Shown piece after piece: positions 8,408 through 16,419 of a stretch of DNA of 64,000 nt. How positions within the stretch are numbered: the first letter of the stretch is position 1; the number at the start of each line of letters is the position of its first letter. The DNA comes from Pseudescherichia sp031987975 (GTDB lineage Bacteria > Pseudomonadota > Gammaproteobacteria > Enterobacterales > Enterobacteriaceae): assembly GCF_031987975.1 (NCBI RefSeq), contig NZ_DALZYX010000005.1, positions 186,001 through 250,000 of the forward strand. The letters run 5' to 3'. The translations under genes were made by a program, and so were the position numbers. A model generated the notes under the pieces. That model was not told the DNA's origin. It made no database searches and was given only the letters and a program-made list of their open reading frames with translations.

Positions 8408-9128
8408 AGCCCTGCTCCTCCAGCTGTTTAACCAGCGTAAAATCACCTGATTTTACAATCCGCCCCTGATAGAGAACATGCACATAGTCAGGTTTGATGT
8501 AGTCCAGGATGCGCTGATAATGGGTAACAATAATAAACGCGCGCTTGTCGTCACGCAGGGAGTTCACGCCGTCGGCAACGATCTTCAGCGCATCGATGTC
8601 CAGACCGGAGTCTGTTTCATCAAGAATGCACAGCTCAGGCTCCAGCACCGCCATCTGCAAAATGTCATTACGCTTTTTTTCACCGCCGGAAAAGCCGACG
8701 TTGACCGAACGCGTAAGCAGATCTTCCGGCATCTTCAGCAGCTTGATCTTCTCTTCCATCAGATCCTGGAAATCGAAACGGTCTAGCTCCTCCTGGCCAC
8801 GATGCTTGCGTACCGCGTTAAGGGCGGTTTGCAGGAAGAACTGGTTGCTGACGCCGGGGATCTCCACCGGGTATTGGAAGGCCATAAAGACGCCTTCCCC
8901 CGCGCGCTCCTCCGGGTCCAGCTCCAGCAGATCTTTACCTTTAAACTGGACGCTGCCGCCTGTGACTTCATAATCTTCCCGGCCGGCCAGGGTGGCTGAC
9001 AGCGTGCTTTTACCGGAGCCGTTGGGTCCCATAATGGCGTGCACCTCACCGGGACGCACCTCAAGGCTCAGGCCACGCAGGATCTCTTTATCTTCAACGG
9101 ATACCTGTAAATCTTTAATACTTAACAT
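8382..9128 (-). CDS. sufC: Fe-S assembly ATPase SufC
   Basis: A 248-residue ABC-type ATPase that powers the SufBCD scaffold; it is cytoplasmic rather than a transporter. Walker A GPNGSGKST at residues 34-42, signature FSGGEKKRNDIL near 152, Walker B LCILDETDSGLD near 168. Overlaps sufD. Full length compared with E. coli. Confidence 0.97.
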   Translation of the reverse strand: MLSIKDLQVSVEDKEILRGLSLEVRPGEVHAIMGPNGSGKSTLSATLAGREDYEVTGGSVQFKGKDLLELDPEERAGEGVFMAFQYPVEIPGVSNQFFLQTALNAVRKHRGQEELDRFDFQDLMEEKIKLLKMPEDLLTRSVNVGFSGGEKKRNDILQMAVLEPELCILDETDSGLDIDALKIVADGVNSLRDDKRAFIIVTHYQRILDYIKPDYVHVLYQGRIVKSGDFTLVKQLEEQGYGWLTEQQ

Positions 9129-9145
9129 AGGGATTCCCTTATTCC

Positions 9146-10645
9146 TTAACCGACGCTGTGTTCAAGGCTAATTGCCAGCAGTTTTTGTGCTTCTACGGCA
9201 AACTCCAGCGGCAGCTCGGAGAAGACATCTTTACAGAAGCCGTTAACAATCATGGATATCGCATCCTCTTCGCTAATGCCGCGCTGCAGGCAGTAGAAGA
9301 GCTGATCTTCACCAATGCGCGACGTAGTCGCTTCGTGCTCTAGTTGGGCGCTGTTATTGCGGCACTCGACGTAGGGGAAGGTATGCGCCCCACAGTCCGG
9401 CCCAATCAGCATGGAGTCGCACTGGGTAAAGTTACGTGCGTTAGTCGCCGTCGGCATGATTTTCACCAGCCCGCGATAGCTATTCTGGCTCTGCCCCGCC
9501 GAGATCCCTTTCGAGATGATGGTCGATTTGGTGTTTTTCCCGATGTGGATCATCTTGGTGCCGGTATCAGCCTGCTGATGACCACTGGTCAGCGCCACGG
9601 AATAGAACTCACCGATGGAGTTATCGCCGCGCAGGATAACGCTGGGGTATTTCCAGGTGATTGCCGAGCCGGTTTCTGACTGCGTCCAGGACATCTTGCT
9701 GTTCTCGCCTTCGCACAGTGCGCGCTTGGTGACGAAGTTCAGGATGCCGCCGGTATTGTTATCCCCGGGGAACCAGTTCTGCACTGTGGAGTATTTGACC
9801 TCCGCGTCTTTATGGATAATCACTTCAACGACCGCCGCATGAAGCTGATAGCTATCGCGCACCGGGGCCGAGCAACCCTCAATGTAGCTAACGTAGCTCC
9901 CCTCATCGGCCACCAGAATGGTGCGCTCGAACTGGCCTGTTTTCTCGGCGTTAATACGGAAATAGGTCGACAGCTCCATCGGACAGTGCACGCCTTTCGG
10001 CACGTAGATAAAGGTGCCATCGGAGGCGACGGCGGCGTTCAGAGCCGCAAAAAAGTTATCGTTGCCCGGCACGACGGTACCGAGATATTTCTTCACCAGC
10101 TCGGGGTGATCGTGGATAGCCTCACCAAACGAGCAGAAGATAATCCCCTGCTCCGAGAGTTTCTCCCGGTAGGTGGTCGCCACGGAAACCGAGTCAAAAA
10201 TGGCATCGACTGCCACTTCGCGGCCTTCACGCACCGGAACACCCAGCTGGTTAAACGCCTCTTCCACCTCGTTGGTCAGGAAGGCGTTGGCCCCCGTCTG
10301 CTGCACTGCTCCCGGCTCAGAGGCACAGGTGTCGTCGCAGTTACCGCATGAGGGTGCGGAGTAGTAGCTGTAATCCTGATAGTTGAGCTTATCGTAGTGC
10401 GCCTTGAGCCAGTGCGGCTCTTCCATGGTCAGCCAGGCCCGGTAGGCGTTCAGGCGGAACTCAAGCATCCATTCAGGTTCATTTCGTTTGGCCGAGATAG
10501 CCCGCACAACATCCTCATTGATGCCGTGAGCCATCTCGTCAGTTTGTAACCGGGTAAAAAAGCCCTCTTTATAGTTAAGGTGGCCTGACCAGGTCTGGAC
10601 ATCGTCCATTGCTTCAGTTTTATGAGACTCAACATTACGAGACAT
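9146..10645 (-). CDS. sufB: Fe-S cluster scaffold protein SufB
   Basis: A 499-residue scaffold protein (495 in E. coli; a few extra residues near the N-terminus, ESHKTEAMDD). SufB holds the nascent Fe-S cluster in SufBC2D. The CGNCDDTC segment near residue 100 and the functional cysteine in GPDCGAHTFPY near 409 are kept, as is the HEATTSRIGEDQLFYC core. Second gene of the operon, eight bases downstream of sufA. Confidence 0.97.
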   Translation of the reverse strand: MSRNVESHKTEAMDDVQTWSGHLNYKEGFFTRLQTDEMAHGINEDVVRAISAKRNEPEWMLEFRLNAYRAWLTMEEPHWLKAHYDKLNYQDYSYYSAPSCGNCDDTCASEPGAVQQTGANAFLTNEVEEAFNQLGVPVREGREVAVDAIFDSVSVATTYREKLSEQGIIFCSFGEAIHDHPELVKKYLGTVVPGNDNFFAALNAAVASDGTFIYVPKGVHCPMELSTYFRINAEKTGQFERTILVADEGSYVSYIEGCSAPVRDSYQLHAAVVEVIIHKDAEVKYSTVQNWFPGDNNTGGILNFVTKRALCEGENSKMSWTQSETGSAITWKYPSVILRGDNSIGEFYSVALTSGHQQADTGTKMIHIGKNTKSTIISKGISAGQSQNSYRGLVKIMPTATNARNFTQCDSMLIGPDCGAHTFPYVECRNNSAQLEHEATTSRIGEDQLFYCLQRGISEEDAISMIVNGFCKDVFSELPLEFAVEAQKLLAISLEHSVG

Positions 10646-10653
10646 AGTACCGC

Positions 10654-11022
10654 CTATACCCCAAAGCTTTCACCACAGCCGCACTCGTGCTGAGCTTTCG
10701 GATTATAAAATTTAAATATCTGGTTTAATCCTTCACGCACATAATCGACGGTTGTTCCATCAATGAAGGGCATTGCCTGTAGAGGGACATACAGGCGCGC
10801 ACCGTCTAACTCAAACAGCAGATCGTCTTTTGCTGGTTCGGTCACGGTATCCAGTACGTAGCCGAAACCTGCACAGCCTGTCTGTTTGATGCCGAGACGC
10901 ACCCCGTTCAGCTCCGGCTGCTTGCTGGTTAATGCACGAATATGTTCCGCCGCTGCAGGGGTCAGTATTAATCCCTGCCAGCCCGGATTGTTTGGATCGA
11001 AAGTCCCTGAATGCAATTCCAT
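10654..11022 (-). CDS. sufA: Fe-S cluster carrier SufA
   Basis: A 122-residue A-type carrier that moves Fe-S clusters from SufBCD to target proteins. The three cluster-binding cysteines are in TGCAGFG and the C-terminal CGCGESF. First gene of sufABCDSE. A Fur box 45 bases upstream fits derepression under iron starvation. Confidence 0.97.
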   Translation of the reverse strand: MELHSGTFDPNNPGWQGLILTPAAAEHIRALTSKQPELNGVRLGIKQTGCAGFGYVLDTVTEPAKDDLLFELDGARLYVPLQAMPFIDGTTVDYVREGLNQIFKFYNPKAQHECGCGESFGV

Positions 11023-11066
11023 AGGTTTACCTCACACGATTACGTCAGAAGGACATAACGCTATGT

Positions 11067-11086
11067 TAGTGATAATGATTATCACT
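11067..11086 (-). promoter_or_regulatory. Fur box controlling the suf operon
   Basis: TAGTGATAATGATTATCACT, a near-perfect palindrome equal to the core of the classical Fur consensus, located 45 bases upstream of sufA within its promoter region. Fur repression of sufA is established in E. coli. IscR, OxyR and IHF sites expected nearby were not resolved by eye. Confidence 0.85.
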
Positions 11087-11386
11087 TCAACCTCTAATCC
11101 GCAGGGTTATTCGCGTTAGATGTCCTTTTTGAACACTTCTATTAAGCATAGACCCTGCTGCCAGGGTTATCAGGAAAGGATTGACTTAAGTAATTTATTG
11201 ATATTAATGGATTTTAAAAGAGGATAACATGCTTCTTATAACAAAAATGAAACATGTATAGGCAATGCCTATTTATGCGATTAGAGTAGCTGGCACTAAA
11301 ATAATTTACTTAGTTATAAAATCCAATCTGTAATTGGCTAAAAAACGTGCTAAGGTAGTCATTCAACTCAACGGGCCGGAGGGGTT
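11087..11386. other. sufA upstream / microprotein leader region
   Basis: About 300 AT-rich bases without a convincing ATG-started gene. TTGACT at 11181-11186 followed after 15-16 bases by an ATTAAT-like hexamer could start a plus-strand transcript with a leader of roughly 165 bases before the microprotein gene, similar in length to csp mRNA leaders; this is a guess. The last 45 bases match the region upstream of the second microprotein gene at 38.4 kb. Confidence 0.35.
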
Positions 11387-11557
11387 ATCCCCAATCTCAA
11401 GTTCAAGTGCCCTGTCTGCAACGGTTCTAAGTTCAACTTCACAACTTTTTGCCCTGACATACATCACCCCCACGGGGCCGTCTGTTCCGTTTGCGGAATC
11501 AGACTCACTGCGAAAACCACCATCCCGAAAAGGCGGCGATGGAAAAAAGTTGCATGA
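11387..11557 (+). CDS. Zinc-ribbon microprotein, AUC start (YmcF/YnfQ-like), copy 1
   Basis: A 56-codon frame opening with ATC at 11387, three bases after the very strong ribosome site GGAGGGG. It has no ATG start, so standard calling misses it. The product has FKCPVCNG (Cys8, Cys11) and PHGAVCSVCG (Cys33, Cys36), the two CxxC knuckles of a zinc ribbon, and a basic tail. A paralogue at 38447 shares about half its residues while many codons differ only at the third base (for example CCC/CCA, AAT/AAC, TGC/TGT, CTC/CTT), which shows selection on the protein. In pattern it resembles the E. coli cold-shock microproteins YmcF and YnfQ, reported to start at ATT. It is convergent with a cold-type lpxP. 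A different-frame ORF at 11334-11585 covers the same DNA and is judged a shadow. Confidence 0.75.
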   Translation: MPNLKFKCPVCNGSKFNFTTFCPDIHHPHGAVCSVCGIRLTAKTTIPKRRRWKKVA

Positions 11558-11559
11558 AC

Positions 11560-11581
11560 GCAGGCCTCGCGTGAGGCCTGC
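11560..11581 (+). terminator. Hairpin after microprotein copy 1
   Basis: Perfect nine-base stem GCAGGCCTC / GAGGCCTGC with loop GCGT, two bases after the microprotein stop. No T tract follows on either strand, so it may act as an RNA end stabiliser or weak terminator between the microprotein gene and convergent lpxP. Copy 2 has an equivalent hairpin with T tract. Confidence 0.5.
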
Positions 11582-11623
11582 CTGAACAAGCCGCCCGCAT
11601 CAGCAGGCAGCGTTAACTAAGAA

Positions 11624-12538
11624 TCAGAGATAGAGCGAGGCTTCGCCCATAGGACGCGTTTTAAAGCGGCGATGGATCCACAGATACTGCTCAGGGGCGC
11701 GCATAATTTCGCGCTCAATCACCCGGTTCATGTAGCTTGCCGCTTCGAACTCATTATCCACCGGGTAGTCCGTCAGCGCCTCGCCGATATGCAGCTGATA
11801 GCCGGAACCGTCAGGTTTACGCACCATTGTCACCGTCAGCATTGCCGAACCGGAGAGGCGTGACAGCACATAGGTACCGTTGGTCGTGGCAGCATTGACG
11901 GAGAAAAACGGGGCAAAGGTGCTGCCCTTGCGGCCATAGTCCTGATCGGGAGCAAACCAGACCGCTTCGCCCTTACGTAGCGCGCTAACCAGGCCTTTCA
12001 GGTTGCGACGATCGATCATCGATTTATTGGATCGCATACGGCCTCGGGTCTGCACCCACTCCATCACCGGACTGTTGTGCTGACGATAGGTAGCCATCAT
12101 CGGCTGGCACAAACCCATCACCCGACCACCCAGCTCCAGCGACATAAAGTGCACGCCAACAACCATCACGCCATTATATTTTTTCTGCGCCTCGACCAGG
12201 TTTTGATAGCCTTCCACGTCGAACCAGCGGCGTACCCGTTTGTCCGGCCAGAACCAGGCCATACCGGTCTCGATCAGACCCATGCCCAATGACATAAAGT
12301 TCCTGTCGATGAGCGTCTCGCGCAGCGCGGGCGTCATTTCAGGGAAGCAGAGCTCAAGGTTGCGCCGGGCAATGCTTTCCCGCCGTTTTAAGAACGGACG
12401 CGCTACACGGCCAAGGCCGGTGCCGAAGCGGTAGAGCAAAGGATACGGCAGCTGAACGAGAAGCCAGAGAACGGCAAGGCCAAACCAGGTTGACCAGTGA
12501 CGGGGATGCAGAAAAGCCAGTTTAAACGAAGCGCACAT
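11624..12538 (-). CDS. lpxP: Kdo2-lipid IVA acyltransferase, LpxP type
   Basis: A 304-residue inner-membrane acyltransferase of the LpxL/LpxM/LpxP family that adds a secondary acyl chain to lipid A. The catalytic H-x4-E motif is in VGVHFMSLELGG; an N-terminal hydrophobic segment (about residues 15-35) anchors it; RGRMRSNK and FAPDQDYGRKG are typical of the family. The frame opens 20 codons earlier, but the ATG at 12538 matches the family start. The C-terminus and core look closest to E. coli LpxP, the cold-induced palmitoleoyl transferase, more than to LpxL. In E. coli lpxP is elsewhere on the chromosome; here it sits between sufA and menI. Acyl-chain preference cannot be read from sequence. 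Confidence 0.8.
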   Translation of the reverse strand: MCASFKLAFLHPRHWSTWFGLAVLWLLVQLPYPLLYRFGTGLGRVARPFLKRRESIARRNLELCFPEMTPALRETLIDRNFMSLGMGLIETGMAWFWPDKRVRRWFDVEGYQNLVEAQKKYNGVMVVGVHFMSLELGGRVMGLCQPMMATYRQHNSPVMEWVQTRGRMRSNKSMIDRRNLKGLVSALRKGEAVWFAPDQDYGRKGSTFAPFFSVNAATTNGTYVLSRLSGSAMLTVTMVRKPDGSGYQLHIGEALTDYPVDNEFEAASYMNRVIEREIMRAPEQYLWIHRRFKTRPMGEASLYL

Positions 12539-12748
12539 AACCTTGTTACCTTTAAGCTTATAATAAGTAGCGCTTAAGGAAACAACGAATCCCTTCATTA
12601 GGTCAGTCAGCGTTACGGTCTTCGATTAAGACAAGAGTTTTAGCCGAAGATTCAATCGCGCGGATTTTAGCATGTTTTTAAAAAACTACATCTGGGGAAG
12701 AAAAAAATAGATTGGTAGGAAACGGCAGGCCTAACCTGCCGCAAAATC

Positions 12749-13159
12749 TCAGACGACGGCGGTAGTCAGCCGTGATGAACAGCACAGCCGATCCTGCTCA
12801 TCAAAGATATCAATTTGCCAGACCTGATGACGGCCACCGGTATGCAGCGCGGAACAGACGCCCCGCACCCGGCCACTGCGTACGGCGCGAATATGGTTGG
12901 CGTTGATCTCAATACCCACTACGTTGTGCTCGCCCTCGGTGCAGAGATAGCCCGCCACTGAGCCAAGGGTTTCCGCCAGCACCGCCGACGCGCCACCGTG
13001 CAGCAGACCAAACGGCTGATGTGTGCGGGCGTCAACGGGCATTGAGGCCTCAAGCACATCGTCACCGATGCGCTCGAAGCGGATATCAAGCAGTCCTACC
13101 ATATTGCCCTCGCCCATTGCGTTCAACGCGTCGAGGGTAGCCGTACGTTTCCAGATCAT
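12749..13159 (-). CDS. menI: 1,4-dihydroxy-2-naphthoyl-CoA hydrolase
   Basis: A 136-residue hotdog-fold thioesterase (E. coli YdiI/MenI) that hydrolyses DHNA-CoA in menaquinone synthesis. The active-site block LLHGGASAVLAETLGS, with the catalytic glutamate (about residue 63), is intact. Its ATG overlaps the ydiJ stop by four bases, so the two are co-transcribed and translationally coupled, as in E. coli. A GGCAGG/CCTGCC hairpin at 12723-12739 follows the stop. Confidence 0.95.
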   Translation of the reverse strand: MIWKRTATLDALNAMGEGNMVGLLDIRFERIGDDVLEASMPVDARTHQPFGLLHGGASAVLAETLGSVAGYLCTEGEHNVVGIEINANHIRAVRSGRVRGVCSALHTGGRHQVWQIDIFDEQDRLCCSSRLTTAVV

Positions 13160-16100
13160 CCCATTATCTCCAGCAGAGCCTGTAGCGGATGGCGCACGCC
13201 GCTACCCTCAATGCGCTTCACCTGGCTGCGGCACGAGTACCCCGTCGCCAGGCAGCGGTTGCGCGGCAGACGCTGCATTGCCTGGTGCCAGGATAGCTCG
13301 TAGATCCCCAGCGAGTTAGTATGATTGTTAACCTCATGGCCGTAGGTTCCGGCCATGCCGCAGCAGCCGACGCTAACGTTTTCAAGTTTCGCGCCAAAGC
13401 GGGCAAAAATGTTTGCCCACTGTCCCGGCGCGCCCGGTAGCGCGGTGACCTCGGTACAGTGGCCAAACAGATACCAGGCCTCACCGCCCGGAGCCTGCTC
13501 CTCACGTGTAGCCAGCGCGGCGGGTAGCCATTCGTGCACTAGCTGAACGTTAAATTCCCCTCGCTTGTCCCCTAACGTCTGCTTGTACTCATCGCGATAG
13601 CAGAGCACCAGCGCCGGATCGACGCCGACCATCGGCATGCCCAGCTTCGCCACCCGCGTGAGGAAATCAGAGGTTTTTTGCGCCGTTTTGGCAAAGCGCG
13701 TCAGGAAACCTTTGATGTGCTGCGCCTTACCGTTCGGGGAGAATGGCAGCACCACCGGCTGGTAGCCCAGCCTCTCTACGAGACGGACAAAATCGCCGAC
13801 TACCTGAGCGTCGTAGTAGCTGGTAAAGGGATCCTGCACCACCAGCACCGTTTTTGCTCTCTGCTCTTCGTTAAGCTGCTCCAGCTCGTCGAGGGTCATA
13901 TTGGCTGAGCGATGCCCAACCATCTGCTGCTGGAGGGAAGGCACCGACAGCAGAGGCAGATCAACCATTCCAATATGGGTAGCCGACAGGGAGCGTACCC
14001 ACGGCTGGCTCATAAAGAAGTTAAAAGTCTTCGGCGCTCGGGCCATCAGCGGGGCATAGTTCTCCACGCTAGCAATAACGTGGTCGCGCAGCGGACGCAG
14101 ATAGCGGGTGTGATAGAGCTGGAGGAAGCGCGAGCGAAACTCCGGCACGTCAATTTTAATCGGGCACTGGGTCGAGCAGGCCTTGCACGCCAGACAGCCG
14201 GACATCGCCTCTTTCACCTCGTGGGAGAAGTCATACTCGCCGTGGCGGGCGTGCCAGCTGTTACGGGTACGCTCGATCAGACTCCGCAGGCTGGCGCGTT
14301 TTTCCGGCAGCTCCTTCTCCAGCTTGATGGGATCAACACCGCGGTCCGCCAGCAGCCGCAGCCATTCACGCACCAGCGTGGCACGGCCTTTAGGCGAGTG
14401 GATACGGTTGCTGGTGATTTTCATCGATGGGCACATCGGACTTTTTGCATCAAAGTTAAAGCACAGCCCGTTGCCGTTGCACTCCATCGCCCCACGCCAC
14501 GAGGAGCGTACGCTTATCGGGATCTGTCGATCAAAGGTGCCGCGCTTCACGGCATCGACCTGCATCATAGGGGCATCGACGCCCGCTGGCGGACAGATCT
14601 TGCCAGGGTTGAGTCGGTTCTGCGGATCGAACGCCGCTTTGACTTTGCGCAGCTCGCCGTAGAGCTGCTCGCCGAAGAAGGCCGGGCTGTATTCAGCGCG
14701 GAAACCCTTACCGTGCTCACCCCAGAGCAGACCGCCATACTTCGCCGTCAGGGCCACGACGTCGTCGGAGATCTTTTTCATCAGCATCTCCTGCTGCGGA
14801 TCGCACATATCCAGCGCCGGGCGAACGTGCAGCACCCCTGCATCCACATGACCAAACATGCCGTAGTTCAGCCCGTGGCTGTCAAGCAGGGCGCGAAATT
14901 CAACAATATAGTCCGCCAGGTGTTCAGGCGGCACGCAGGTATCCTCTGCAAAGGGGATCGGCTTTGCCGCGCCTTTGGCATTCCCCAACAGCCCGACCGC
15001 TTTTTTGCGCATCGCATAGATACGCTCAATTCCTGCCAGCTCGCTGCATACCTGCCAGCCGATCACTCCGCCCTCCTCGGCAGCAATCAGTGCATCCAAA
15101 CGCTGGCAAAGGGCGCTGACCCGCTCATCAATCAGCTCCGCATCGTCACCAGCAAACTCAACGATGTTCAGCCCCAGCAGGGTTTTATCCGGCACGTCGG
15201 TAATTAAATCGTGCACGGAGTGCCAGACAATATCCTCCCGCGCCAGGTTGAGCACCGCAGAGTCAACGGTCTCAACCGACAGCGCCTGAGCCTCAACCAT
15301 AAAGGGGGCGTTGCGTAGCGCCGAGTTAAAGGAGTCATATTTGACGTTGACCAGCCGACGAACCTTCGGCAGCGGCGTGATATCCAGCCGCGCTTCAGTA
15401 ATAAAGGCCAGCGTCCCCTCTGAACCCGTCAGGATACGGGTGAGATCGAAGGTGGTCATCTCATCATCAAAGACGTGTCGCAGATCGTAGCCGGTCAGGA
15501 AACGGTTTAGCTTGGGAAACTTATCGATAATCAGCTGACGATGGTTATAGCAGCTCTCATAGACGGTTTTATAGATCCGTCCCTGGGCAGTCTGCGCCTT
15601 GCCGAGAGTGCGTGCCAGCTCCAGCGATACTGGCTGCGTATCCAGCAGGTCACCCCCCAATAGCACGGCCCGCACGCCCAGCACGTGGTCTGAGGTTTTA
15701 CCGTAAACAAGCGATCCCTGCCCGGAGGCGTCAGTATTGATCATGCCGCCAAGGGTGGCGCGGTTGCTGGTGGAGAGCTCGGGGGCGAAGAAGAAACCGT
15801 ACGGTTTCAAAAACTGATTAAGCTGATCTTTGATCACTCCGGCTTCCACGCGTACCCAGCCCTCTTCGGGGTTTATTTCAAGGATGCGGTTCATATAACG
15901 GGAGAGATCGACAATGATGCCCTGGTTTAGCGCCTGGCCGTTGGTGCCTGTCCCCCCGCCGCGCGGGGTAAAGACCAGCGACTGGAAGCGGGCCTCACCG
16001 GCAAGCCGGGTGATCAGAGAAACATCGGCGGTTGAACGGGGAAAAACCACTGCATCGGGGAGAAGCTGGTAAATACTGTTATCGGTCGCCATGGTTAGCC

Positions 16101-16212
16101 TGTCGGCGTAATCCGTGGCGGTATCACCTGTAAAACCCTGTTGCTCCAGTGCCTGCAAAAAATTTAGCACCAGCTGAACGACACCGGGTGCTTGAGAAAT
16201 CTGTGGGATCAT
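13156..16212 (-). CDS. ydiJ: FAD/Fe-S oxidoreductase YdiJ (D-2-hydroxyacid dehydrogenase type)
   Basis: A large 1018-residue protein, full length for the family. It has an N-terminal PCMH-type FAD domain (FTPRGGGTGTNGQALNQGII near 80-100), an FAD-linked oxidase C-terminal domain (to about 540), a ferredoxin-like 4Fe-4S motif CLACKACSTQCP near 665, and a C-terminal cysteine-rich region (VGCCGMAGTYG). This architecture matches D-lactate/D-2-hydroxyglutarate dehydrogenases; recent work links YdiJ proteins to D-2-hydroxyglutarate oxidation, which I infer here by family. It is divergent from ydiK and coupled to menI. Several long antisense ORFs within it are shadows. Confidence 0.93.
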   Translation of the reverse strand: MIPQISQAPGVVQLVLNFLQALEQQGFTGDTATDYADRLTMATDNSIYQLLPDAVVFPRSTADVSLITRLAGEARFQSLVFTPRGGGTGTNGQALNQGIIVDLSRYMNRILEINPEEGWVRVEAGVIKDQLNQFLKPYGFFFAPELSTSNRATLGGMINTDASGQGSLVYGKTSDHVLGVRAVLLGGDLLDTQPVSLELARTLGKAQTAQGRIYKTVYESCYNHRQLIIDKFPKLNRFLTGYDLRHVFDDEMTTFDLTRILTGSEGTLAFITEARLDITPLPKVRRLVNVKYDSFNSALRNAPFMVEAQALSVETVDSAVLNLAREDIVWHSVHDLITDVPDKTLLGLNIVEFAGDDAELIDERVSALCQRLDALIAAEEGGVIGWQVCSELAGIERIYAMRKKAVGLLGNAKGAAKPIPFAEDTCVPPEHLADYIVEFRALLDSHGLNYGMFGHVDAGVLHVRPALDMCDPQQEMLMKKISDDVVALTAKYGGLLWGEHGKGFRAEYSPAFFGEQLYGELRKVKAAFDPQNRLNPGKICPPAGVDAPMMQVDAVKRGTFDRQIPISVRSSWRGAMECNGNGLCFNFDAKSPMCPSMKITSNRIHSPKGRATLVREWLRLLADRGVDPIKLEKELPEKRASLRSLIERTRNSWHARHGEYDFSHEVKEAMSGCLACKACSTQCPIKIDVPEFRSRFLQLYHTRYLRPLRDHVIASVENYAPLMARAPKTFNFFMSQPWVRSLSATHIGMVDLPLLSVPSLQQQMVGHRSANMTLDELEQLNEEQRAKTVLVVQDPFTSYYDAQVVGDFVRLVERLGYQPVVLPFSPNGKAQHIKGFLTRFAKTAQKTSDFLTRVAKLGMPMVGVDPALVLCYRDEYKQTLGDKRGEFNVQLVHEWLPAALATREEQAPGGEAWYLFGHCTEVTALPGAPGQWANIFARFGAKLENVSVGCCGMAGTYGHEVNNHTNSLGIYELSWHQAMQRLPRNRCLATGYSCRSQVKRIEGSGVRHPLQALLEIMG

Positions 16213-16245
16213 TACCGTTGACCCTGCCTGACTGTTAATGTTGTA

Positions 16246-16261
16246 AGTGTATCGTTTGCGT
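16246..16261 (+). promoter_or_regulatory. Candidate PurR operator between ydiJ and ydiK
   Basis: Read on the minus strand, ACGCAAACGATACACT matches most of the PurR consensus ACGCAAACGTTTNCNT. It lies in the divergent ydiJ-ydiK region; ydiK belongs to the PurR regulon in E. coli by my recollection. Confidence 0.5.
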
Positions 16262-16419
16262 TGTGAGTTTATCGTTGTATCACATTTTTTTATGCTACGC
16301 CCCTTTGAATTACAGGCAAAATAGCGCGGTCAGAACACGCTGAAATAAACAGCCGTATTCTTGAATTAAACAGACTCCGCGCCGACGGTTCGGCGAAAAC
16401 AAAAAGGTGGATAGATCTT

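Noticed and set aside
11334..11585. 83-codon ATG-started ORF over microprotein copy 1
   Set aside because: It is in a different frame from the conserved CxxC protein, shows no homology to the equivalent ORF in copy 2, and lacks a ribosome site at its ATG.
13912..15207. 431-codon antisense ORF in ydiJ
   Set aside because: GC-rich shadow of ydiJ; composition (many Arg, His, Gln) is that of an antisense frame.
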